Of a stretch of 64,000 nucleotides of DNA, positions 32,823 to 42,523 are shown in pieces. The position numbers and the translations under genes are program-made. The notes below the pieces were generated by a model, which saw nothing but the letters and a program-made list of their open reading frames with translations, had not been told where the DNA came from and made no database searches. Position 1 is the stretch's first letter, and each line of letters opens with the position of its first letter. The DNA comes from Trueperaceae bacterium (lineage in GTDB: Bacteria > Deinococcota > Deinococci > Deinococcales > Trueperaceae). The DNA is taken from assembly GCA_023954415.1 (NCBI GenBank), contig JAMLIB010000009.1, positions 62,001 to 126,000 on the forward strand, given 5' to 3'.

Positions 32823-33899
32823 TCAGACGGAGCGGAAGCCTTTCGGGCTCCTCGAGAGGACCTCGTGACCGTCGCTCGTGATGACGGCCAGGTCCTCGAT
32901 GCGCAGCCCCGTGAACCCCGGGAGGTAGACGCCGGGCTCGACCGTGACGATCATGCCGGGTTGGAGGACCGTGTCGCTCTTCTTGCTCAGGCGCGGCTCC
33001 TCGTGGATGACGAGGCCGGTGCCGTGGCCGAGCGAGTGCGTGAAGTACTCTTCCAGGCCGTGCCTGGCCAACGCGGCTCGCGCCACGGCGTCGATCTCGC
33101 GGCCCGTCCTGCCGGGCGCGAGGGCGGCAAGCGACGCTTCCTGCGCCTCCAGGACGGCCTCGAACAACCTGCGCTCTTCCGCGCCGACGGCGCCGACCGC
33201 CACCGTGCGGGTCATGTCCGCGTGGTAGCCGTTCACGACCGCGCCGAAGTCCAGGGTCACCAGCTCGCCTGCCGCGAGCTCCTTCTGGGACGCGACCCCG
33301 TGGGGCATCGCGCCTCGCGTGCCGCTGGCGACGATGATGTCGAACGCCGAGCCCTCCGCCCCGGCCAAGCGCATGGCGCTCTCGAGGCACAGGGCCACCT
33401 CGATCTCCCGGACGCCGGGCCCCATCATCGCCAGGGCGGCGGAGAACGCCTCGTCGGTGACGCGCGCCGCCTCCCGGAGGGCCGCGACCTCGCGCTCCGA
33501 CTTCACCGTCCGCAGGGCGGTGAAGAAGCCGTCGACGGCCACCGGCTCGCTTCCGAGGCGGCGGGCGATGGCCCGGTTGCGCCCCAGCGTCATGTGCTCG
33601 CCCTCGACCGCCAGGCGCCGGCCGGCGAGCTTGTCGGCCACGGCCTCGTCGATGCTGGGGACGACCTCGATCTGGATCGCCACCTCTTGACCGGCCTGGG
33701 TCGTGTAGCGCGCGTCCGTGTAGAGCGTCACCGCGTCTTGCGTCAGGAGCACGGCGCCGTCCTCGGGTGCGGAGAAGGCGGACAGGTAGCGCACGTTGGG
33801 AGGGTTGGTCACGAGCAGCGCGTCGGCCCCCGCCGCGCGCAAGCGTTCGCGGAGGGTCCTCAGGCGCCCCGCCAGCTCCGGGTCCTGAGCGGCCGTCAC
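32823..33899 (-). CDS. pepP: Xaa-Pro aminopeptidase (M24B)
   Basis: This 358-residue metallopeptidase removes N-terminal residues preceding proline. The creatinase-like N-terminal domain (LLVTNPPNVRYLSAFSAPED) is followed by the pita-bread catalytic domain. All five metal ligands are visible: the two Asp in DFGAVVNGYHADMTRT, His in HSLGHGTGL, Glu in VEPGVYLPG and Glu in LRIEDLAV. The start is GTG 33899, which overlaps the tpiA stop as GTGA, so the gene is translated with tpiA. No signal peptide is present, so it acts in the cytoplasm. Confidence 0.93.
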   Translation of the reverse strand: MTAAQDPELAGRLRTLRERLRAAGADALLVTNPPNVRYLSAFSAPEDGAVLLTQDAVTLYTDARYTTQAGQEVAIQIEVVPSIDEAVADKLAGRRLAVEGEHMTLGRNRAIARRLGSEPVAVDGFFTALRTVKSEREVAALREAARVTDEAFSAALAMMGPGVREIEVALCLESAMRLAGAEGSAFDIIVASGTRGAMPHGVASQKELAAGELVTLDFGAVVNGYHADMTRTVAVGAVGAEERRLFEAVLEAQEASLAALAPGRTGREIDAVARAALARHGLEEYFTHSLGHGTGLVIHEEPRLSKKSDTVLQPGMIVTVEPGVYLPGFTGLRIEDLAVITSDGHEVLSRSPKGFRSV

Positions 33900-34660
33900 A
33901 GCGAGGCCTCGGCGATCTTCAGGTAGTCGTCCAGTTCGAGGCTGGCGCCGCCGATGAGGCCGCCGTCCACGTTGGGTTGCGCCAGCAGCTCGGCGGCGTT
34001 GCTCGGCTTCATGCTGCCGCCGTACAGGATGCGCACCCGCTGGCCGGCGGAGGGGTAGAGGCGGGCCAGCTCCGCCCGCACGGCGGCCCCCATCGCGGCA
34101 GCGTCCGCGGCCGTGGCCGTGCGGCCCGTGCCGATGGCCCACACGGGTTCGTAGGCCACCACCAGGCGTTCGGGAGCGTCGACGGCGACGCCCTCGAGTG
34201 CGCCCCGCACCTGCGCGAGCACGACGCGTTCGGCGTCCCCCGCGTCGCGCTCCGCCTGCTTCTCCCCGGCGCACACGATGGGCACGAGGCCGTGGGCCAG
34301 GGCCGCGCGGGTCTTGGCGTTGACGAGCGCGTCCGACTCGGCATGGTAGGAGCGCCGTTCCGAGTGGCCGATGACTACGTAGCGCACGCCGAGGTCCGCG
34401 AGCATGGCGGCGGAGACCTCGCCCGTGAAGGCGCCGGACTCGTGGGCGCTGACGTCCTGCGCCCCCACGGACACGCTAGACCCGAAAGTCAGCTGGGTCA
34501 GTGCGGGCAGGTGCGTGAAGGGGACGATCAGGGCGAGTTCGCCGGCGTAGGCGGGCGAATCACCCAGGCGGGCGAGCAGCTCGCGCGTCCAGGCCGCTGC
34601 TTCCGATGGGAGCCGGTTCATCTTCCAGTTCCCGGCGATTAGTTGCCTAGGGCGGGACAT
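33896..34660 (-). CDS. tpiA: Triosephosphate isomerase
   Basis: TpiA interconverts dihydroxyacetone phosphate and glyceraldehyde 3-phosphate in glycolysis. The 254-residue TIM barrel has Lys13 in GNWKMN, the electrophilic His in VIGHSERRSYH, the catalytic Glu in VAYEPVWAIGTG, and the phosphate loop ILYGGSMKPSNA. ATG 34660 is seven bases after TATCCT (34668-34673), so the mRNA is leaderless; a longer upstream frame is rejected for that reason. pepP overlaps its stop. Confidence 0.97.
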   Translation of the reverse strand: MSRPRQLIAGNWKMNRLPSEAAAWTRELLARLGDSPAYAGELALIVPFTHLPALTQLTFGSSVSVGAQDVSAHESGAFTGEVSAAMLADLGVRYVVIGHSERRSYHAESDALVNAKTRAALAHGLVPIVCAGEKQAERDAGDAERVVLAQVRGALEGVAVDAPERLVVAYEPVWAIGTGRTATAADAAAMGAAVRAELARLYPSAGQRVRILYGGSMKPSNAAELLAQPNVDGGLIGGASLELDDYLKIAEASL

Positions 34661-34769
34661 GCGGTCAAGGATACCGTAGGGCGCGTTACGGCGGCACTTC
34701 GCCTCGCGGTGGTGCGCCCGGGCAGCCCGCGCCCTGACCGAGGCACCCACCGGCGCCGTGGTAACGAAA

Positions 34770-34807
34770 GTCCTCAGCCGCCTCGGGTGATCGAGGCGGC
34801 TGAGGAC
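34770..34807 (-). terminator. Strong hairpin terminator of lon
   Basis: Two perfect 16-base arms (34770-34785, 34792-34807) enclose a 6-base loop, 36 bases past the lon stop. On the minus strand the hairpin is followed by a short T-run (TTTCGTT). The rest of the gap 34661-34843 holds the tpiA promoter. Confidence 0.85.
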
Positions 34808-34843
34808 GGCACGGCTTCGGCCGTGGGGCAGACAGTCTCGCGC

Positions 34844-37321
<2,478 letters not shown>

Positions 37322-37443
37322 GCTGGTCTCCTAGTGCCGGTCGCGGCGTGAGGGCGAAGGGGTCGTGACGGTGTTGGGGCGATCGAGGTTGCCGTGGTCA
37401 GAGCGGCGGCCGGGGCCGCCGCGCGGTTGTGGGTGGCTGCATG

Positions 37444-37464
37444 CTTGAGTCAAGATTGCTCAAG
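37444..37464 (-). promoter_or_regulatory. HAIR operator (HspR site) upstream of lon
   Basis: CTTGAGT, seven bases, GCTCAAG matches the HspR-associated inverted repeat consensus CTTGAGT-N7-ACTCAAG at 13 of 14 positions. It directly follows a TAAACT -10 on the minus strand (37463-37468), so a bound repressor would block lon transcription start. HspR-HAIR control of lon is known in Streptomyces. Confidence 0.78.
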
Positions 37465-37478
37465 TTTACTGCGTAAAC
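37464..37478. promoter_or_regulatory. GTTTAC-TGC-GTAAAC dyad next to the HAIR site
   Basis: A perfect 6-3-6 inverted repeat abuts the HAIR operator and includes the TAAACT -10 element of lon. It may be a second regulator site or a by-product of back-to-back promoter elements. Confidence 0.4.
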
Positions 37479-37521
37479 ACTGCTCACGTGTTTCCCAGCA
37501 CACGAGGCGCGAGCGGCTCCT

Positions 37522-37575
37522 CGAACTCCGCCACACCACCGGGCGCCTGGGCGCCTGCTGCTGTGGCGGAGTTCG
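37522..37575 (+). other. Long stem-loop upstream of argS
   Basis: Fourteen-base perfect arms (37522-37535, 37562-37575) surround a 26-base loop, 63 bases before argS. It lies upstream of a TACACT motif and the TAGCGT -10 of argS, so it may be in a separate transcript from the lon side, or be a small RNA or regulator site. No open frame occupies 37322-37638. Confidence 0.5.
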
Positions 37576-37638
37576 CGTGGGCTCGATTCTACACTCTGGC
37601 AGGGCGCGTCGAGGCGGTCGTGGTAGCGTGGCGCCGTC

Positions 37639-39495
37639 ATGGACGACGTCGTCATCGCCTTGCAGCGCGCGCTTGAAGCAGCAGCCACCGCCGTCGGAGC
37701 TCCGGGTACCAACGTCCAGGTGCAGGAAGTGCCGGACGGCCGGCCCGGCGATTACGGCAGCCCCGTGGCCTTCGCGCTCGCCAAGACGCTCGGCAAGAAC
37801 CCGGCGGCCATCGCCGCCGACGTCGTCGCGGCGCTGAACCTGCCGGCCGGCGTGGCGGAGGCGAGGGCGGTGGGGCCGTACATCAACTTCCACCTCGACC
37901 CGGCCGGGTTCGTCCGCCAGGTCGCCCTCGAGCCGCGCCGCCCGAGTGCCGAGCGCCTCAAGGTCGTCGTCGAGCACACGAGCGTCAACCCGAACAAGGA
38001 AGCGCACGTCGGCCACCTGCGCAACACGGTCCTCGGCGACGCGAGCGCGCGCATCCTCGCGGCCGTCGGGCACGACGTCGAGGTCCAGAACTACATCGAT
38101 GACACCGGCCGGCAGGCGGCAGAGAGCATCTTCGCCGTCACGTACTTCAACGCGCGCTACTCGCCCGAGACGGACCGCAAGTACGACCATTGGCTCGGCG
38201 AGCTGTACGTCCGGCTCTCTGCCGCGAAGGAGCGCGACGGCGAGGCCATCGAGCGCGGCGTCAACGAGGTCATGCACCGCCTGGAGCGGGGCGAGCTGCG
38301 CCGGGAGGTCGAGCGCGTGCTCAAGGCGCAGCTCGAGACCTATCACTCCCTCGGGGTCGAGTACGACCTGCTCGTCTGGGAGTCTGACATCGTCCAGGGC
38401 GGGTTGCTGCGGCGGGGGCTCGACGTGATGGAGGAGAGCCCGCACGTGTCGCGCCCCGACTCCGGCAAGTACGCGGGTGCGCTCGTCATGGACGTCAGCG
38501 AGTTCCTGCCCGGGTTGGAGGAGTCGCTCGTCGTCCTCGTTCGGTCTGACGGCAACGCCATGTACGTGGCGAAGGACATCGGCTATCAGTTCTGGAAGGC
38601 GGGCCTGTTCGACGGGCTGACGTTCGAGCGCTTCGCGCAGCAGCCGAGCGGCCGGCCCCTTTACACGTCGAGCCAGCACGGCGAGCTGCACCCGGACGGC
38701 CGGTCGTTCGCTCACGCGGACGAGATCATCAACGTGATCGACGTCCGCCAGAGCCACCCGCAGACCATCGTGCGGACGGCCCTCGCGCTGTCGGGCACCC
38801 CCGAGGGCGTTCGTGCGTTCGAGAACTCGCACCACCTCGCTTACGAGGTCGTCACGCTCGAAGGCCAGGCCATGAGCGGCCGCAGGGGCATCACGCTGTC
38901 CATCGACGAGGTGGCCGAGGAGGCCACCCGCCGAGCCCGCGCCGTGGTGGAGGAGAAGAACCCCGGACTGGCGGACGTCGACCAGGTCGCGAGGCAGGTC
39001 GGCATCGGGGCGCTGCGCTTCGGGATGCTGAAGGGCGAGGCCAAGAAGGTCATCGACTTCCGGTGGGAGCAGGCGTTGTCGTTGCAGGGCGACTCGGCGC
39101 CGTACGTTCAGTACGCCCACGCCCGCGCCTGCAGCATCCTGAGGGCCGCCCAAGTCGCCGGTATCGACCTGGAGACCGCGCTGGCGGGAGCGGACTTCGC
39201 CCGCCTCGGCCAACTCGAGGTGCGCTTGGCGCGTGTGATACGGCGGTTCCCGGAGGTGGTGGAGGGGGCCGCCACCGCCCTCGCCCCGCACCAGGTCGCG
39301 CAGTACGCGCTGGACCTGGCGACGGCCTGGAACGGCTACTACAACCACAAGGGGGAGGACGGCCGGCCCGACACGCAGGTCATGCGCGCCGAGGAAGGCC
39401 TGCGCGAGGCGCGCCTGCTGCTCGTGGACCGGGTGCGCGCCACGCTCGCAGCCGCGTTGGGGCTGCTCGGGATTGCGGCGCCGGAGCAGATGTAG
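37639..39495 (+). CDS. argS: Arginyl-tRNA synthetase
   Basis: ArgS charges tRNA-Arg. The 618-residue class I synthetase has the N-terminal tRNA D-loop recognition domain (PGDYGSPVAFALAKTL), the HIGH-type motif KEAHVGHLRNTVLGD near residue 117, and MSGRRGITLSIDEV as the KMSK-like motif. The C-terminal DALR anticodon domain includes PYVQYAHARACSILRAA. ATG 37639 is nine bases after TAGCGT (37624-37629), so the leader is at most a few bases. It is divergent from lon with a 317-base intergenic region that holds the HAIR operator and a stem-loop. Confidence 0.95.
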   Translation: MDDVVIALQRALEAAATAVGAPGTNVQVQEVPDGRPGDYGSPVAFALAKTLGKNPAAIAADVVAALNLPAGVAEARAVGPYINFHLDPAGFVRQVALEPRRPSAERLKVVVEHTSVNPNKEAHVGHLRNTVLGDASARILAAVGHDVEVQNYIDDTGRQAAESIFAVTYFNARYSPETDRKYDHWLGELYVRLSAAKERDGEAIERGVNEVMHRLERGELRREVERVLKAQLETYHSLGVEYDLLVWESDIVQGGLLRRGLDVMEESPHVSRPDSGKYAGALVMDVSEFLPGLEESLVVLVRSDGNAMYVAKDIGYQFWKAGLFDGLTFERFAQQPSGRPLYTSSQHGELHPDGRSFAHADEIINVIDVRQSHPQTIVRTALALSGTPEGVRAFENSHHLAYEVVTLEGQAMSGRRGITLSIDEVAEEATRRARAVVEEKNPGLADVDQVARQVGIGALRFGMLKGEAKKVIDFRWEQALSLQGDSAPYVQYAHARACSILRAAQVAGIDLETALAGADFARLGQLEVRLARVIRRFPEVVEGAATALAPHQVAQYALDLATAWNGYYNHKGEDGRPDTQVMRAEEGLREARLLLVDRVRATLAAALGLLGIAAPEQM

Positions 39496-39533
39496 CTCGC
39501 GGCGCGCCTGTGCCAAGCGTCGCGGGGCTGCTG

Positions 39534-39552
39534 CCGTAGCGACCCGCTACGG
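39534..39552. terminator. Hairpin between convergent argS and the dehydrogenase gene
   Basis: CCGTAGCG (39534-39541) and CGCTACGG (39545-39552) pair around a 3-base loop in the gap between the two converging stops. Confidence 0.65.
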
Positions 39553-39565
39553 GTCTGCCAGTCGC

Positions 39566-42523
39566 TTACTTGAGGTTGCGCGCCAGTAACTCCACGGGGT
39601 GACTCGCCGTCTTGCCCGTCCCGTCACTGACCTGATGCCGACACGAGAAGCCCGGTGCCGCCGTCTCGCCTTCGAACTCGCGCACGGCGGGGAAGAGGCG
39701 CTGCTCGCCGATGGTCATGCTCAGGTCGTGGTGCGAGTAGCCGAACGAGCCTGCCATGCCGCAGCAGCCGGCGTCGAGCACGCGCACGTCGTCGCTGATC
39801 CACCCCAGTAGCGCCTTCGTGGCGCTGGCGCTGGCGGGCAGCACGGCCTTCTGCTGGCAGTGGCCGTGGAACTGCACGGCGCCGGCGCCCTTCCGGAACA
39901 CGTCGGCCGGCTTGAAGCGGCCGCTCGTCCACTCTTTGGCGAGGAACTCCTCCAGCATCCGCACGTTGCCCGCCACGGCGAGCGTCTCCTCGCCGGGGAC
40001 CAGGTCGGGGTAGTCGTCCGTGAACGCCGCCACGCAGCTCGGCTCGAGGCCGACCACCGGCACGCCGCGCGCGACGTACTCGTGCAGCGCCGCCACGTTG
40101 CTCCGCGCCATGCGCTGCGCCTCGCGCGCCAGCCCCTTGCTGATCTGCGGCCGGCCGCAACAGCCGTACGGCACGAGCTCGACGTCGTAGCCGATGCGCT
40201 CCAGCACGGCCACGGCGGCCTGGCCGACCTCGGGCTGGTTGAACATCGTCCAGGTGTCGGCGAAGAGCGCCACCTTGCCGAGCGTGCCCGGGGTGGGCCG
40301 AGTGCGGCGGCGGAACCAGGCGTCGAAGCGCCGCGGGGCGTAGCTGGGTAGTACGCGGCGCTCGTCCACCCCGACGGTCTTCTCCAGGAGCCAGCGCACT
40401 GGCTTGAGCGGCAGGAAGAAGTTGGCGACGGGCGCGAGCGCCTGGGCCAGCGGCGCCACCCGCCCGACGTTGCCCATGGCTCGCGCGGCCAGCGGCGTGC
40501 CCTTGACGTCGTAGTAGTGCTGCAGCCACTCGTACTTGAGCTTGGCCATGTCCACGCGGCTGGGGCACTCGGACTTGCACGCCTTGCATTCGAGGCAGAG
40601 GTCGAGGACCTGGTAGACGTCGTCGCTCGTCGGTCCGCCCGGCAGGCCGCCGGTGAGCGCCTCGCGGAGCACGTTCGCGCGTCCGCGTGTGGAGTTGTCC
40701 TCGTCGCGCGTGCCCATGTAGGACGGGCACATCGTCCCGACGCCGACCTTGCGGCACGCGCCGACGCCCGTGCACGCCTCGACGGCGCCGAGGAAGCCGC
40801 CCTGCTCGGAGAAATCGAACACGGTCGGCAGCTCGACGGCCGGGTAGTCGGTCCCGTACCGGAGGCTCTCCGTCATCGCGGGCGCCTCGACGATCTTCCC
40901 GGGGTTCATTAGCCAGTCCGGGTCGAAGGCGCGCTTCACCCCGATGAACGCCTCGTACAGCCTGTCGCCGAACAGGCGGCGGTTCTGATACGAGCGGATG
41001 AGGCCGTCGCCGTGCTCGCCGCTCCATGAGCCGCCGTACTTCACCACGAGGTCGAAGACCTCCTCGCTGATGGCCTGGAACCTCGTTATGCCCGCCTCGT
41101 CCTTGAGGTCGAGCAGCGGTCGCACGTGGATGACGCCGACGGACGCGTGCGCGTAGAACACGGCCCTGGTGCCGTGGCGCTCGCACACCGCGATGACCTC
41201 GGGGATGTACTTGGCGAGGTGCTCGACGGGGATGGCGGCGTCCTCGATGAACGGCGTCGGCTTGGCGGCGCCGGGCATCGTGGCGTAGATCCCGAGGCCG
41301 TCGCGCCGGAAGTCGGAGATCTCCTTCTGCTGCTTCGGGTCCTCGGCCAGGTAGGCGGCGTACGCCAGCGCGGCCACGTCAGGGTCGGCCTCCAGGCGCG
41401 CGAGGGCGCGGCGGCACTCTGCCAGGTCCTCGCCGTCGAACTCGACGAGGAGGACGGCCTCGGGGTCGTCCACCACCCAACCCATCATCGGGGCCATGGC
41501 CGGGTTCTCGCGCCCGAGCACGATGAGGTCGCGGTCGATGATCTCGACGGCCGAGGGGCCGTGCCTGTTCACGAACTTCACCGCCTCGAACGCGGCCGTG
41601 AGGGTGCGGAAGTGGAGCATGGTCACGACGCGGCGCCTCGGTACAGGGTGCAGCGCCAGCTTGAGCTCGAGGATGAGCGCCAGCGTGCCCTCGCTGCCCG
41701 ATACGAGCTTGGCGAGGTTGAACGGGCGCTGGCCCGCCGCTCCCGCGTGCGTCAGCTCGTCGAGGTTGTAGCCGCCGACGCGGCGCATGACCTTCGGGTA
41801 GCGCTCCGCGATCTCGTCGGCGTTCTCGGCGACCAGCGCATGGACGGCCCGGTAGAGCTCGCCTTCCCGGCCTGGCGCCGTCAACTTGGCCGTGAGGTCG
41901 GACCCCGTCAGCGGCTTCAGCTCCAACTCCGTGCCGTCGACGAGCAGGACCCGGGCCTCCATGACCTGATCGACGCTCTTGCCGTACTTGATGGAGCGGG
42001 TGCCGGCCGAGTTGTTCGCGACCATGCCGCCCACGTTGGCCCTGTCGGTCGTGGCGACGTCCGGGGTGAACTGCAGCGCGTGCTCGGCGAGCTTGGCGTT
42101 GAGCTGATCGCGAACGAGCCCGGGCTGCACCCTGACCCACCGCTCCTGCACGTTCAACTCGAGGAGCGCCGTCAGGTGCTTGGACATGTCGATGACGAGG
42201 GCGGCCGCCACCGTCTGACCGGCCAGGCTCGTGCCGCCGCCCCGAGGTAGGACGGGGACCTTGAGCTCGTGCGCGACGCGCACCGCGGCCCTGACGTCGT
42301 CCTCGTCGAGCGGGACCACGACCCCAACGGGGGAGATGCGGTACGGGCTGGCGTCGGTGGCGTACAGCGCCCGCGCGAGGGCGTCGAAGCGCACCTCGCC
42401 CTTGACGACGGCTCTAAGGCGCCGCGCGAGCTCGGCGTTCGGGCTCGCGGGCTCCGGCGGCGCCAAGGGTTCGCGGAGGCGCCCGTCAGTGGCTTCCGGT
42501 GCTCTCCACGGGCTGCTCGACAT
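39566..42523 (-). CDS. FAD-linked oxidase with iron-sulfur domain (YdiJ-like D-2-hydroxyacid dehydrogenase)
   Basis: This 985-residue protein fuses a GlcD-type FAD-binding oxidase to a GlpC-like iron-sulfur module, as in E. coli YdiJ, a D-2-hydroxyglutarate dehydrogenase of similar length. The FAD-binding loop LPRGGGTSLAGQTV is near residue 80. ACTGVGACRKVGVGTMCPSY and CLECKACKSECPSRVD bind 4Fe-4S clusters. Two CCG-type motifs, PYGCCGRPQISKG and DAGCCGMAGSFGY, occur near the end. D-lactate is an alternative substrate. Start ATG 42523 lies inside the 3' end of recJ and is six bases after TATACT (42530-42535), so the gene probably has its own leaderless promoter in addition to read-through. Confidence 0.9.
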   Translation of the reverse strand: MSSSPWRAPEATDGRLREPLAPPEPASPNAELARRLRAVVKGEVRFDALARALYATDASPYRISPVGVVVPLDEDDVRAAVRVAHELKVPVLPRGGGTSLAGQTVAAALVIDMSKHLTALLELNVQERWVRVQPGLVRDQLNAKLAEHALQFTPDVATTDRANVGGMVANNSAGTRSIKYGKSVDQVMEARVLLVDGTELELKPLTGSDLTAKLTAPGREGELYRAVHALVAENADEIAERYPKVMRRVGGYNLDELTHAGAAGQRPFNLAKLVSGSEGTLALILELKLALHPVPRRRVVTMLHFRTLTAAFEAVKFVNRHGPSAVEIIDRDLIVLGRENPAMAPMMGWVVDDPEAVLLVEFDGEDLAECRRALARLEADPDVAALAYAAYLAEDPKQQKEISDFRRDGLGIYATMPGAAKPTPFIEDAAIPVEHLAKYIPEVIAVCERHGTRAVFYAHASVGVIHVRPLLDLKDEAGITRFQAISEEVFDLVVKYGGSWSGEHGDGLIRSYQNRRLFGDRLYEAFIGVKRAFDPDWLMNPGKIVEAPAMTESLRYGTDYPAVELPTVFDFSEQGGFLGAVEACTGVGACRKVGVGTMCPSYMGTRDEDNSTRGRANVLREALTGGLPGGPTSDDVYQVLDLCLECKACKSECPSRVDMAKLKYEWLQHYYDVKGTPLAARAMGNVGRVAPLAQALAPVANFFLPLKPVRWLLEKTVGVDERRVLPSYAPRRFDAWFRRRTRPTPGTLGKVALFADTWTMFNQPEVGQAAVAVLERIGYDVELVPYGCCGRPQISKGLAREAQRMARSNVAALHEYVARGVPVVGLEPSCVAAFTDDYPDLVPGEETLAVAGNVRMLEEFLAKEWTSGRFKPADVFRKGAGAVQFHGHCQQKAVLPASASATKALLGWISDDVRVLDAGCCGMAGSFGYSHHDLSMTIGEQRLFPAVREFEGETAAPGFSCRHQVSDGTGKTASHPVELLARNLK

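Noticed and set aside
37444-37478. CIRCE element for HrcA upstream of lon
   Set aside because: CIRCE has TTAGCACTC-N9-GAGTGCTAA. The sequence here fits the HAIR consensus instead.
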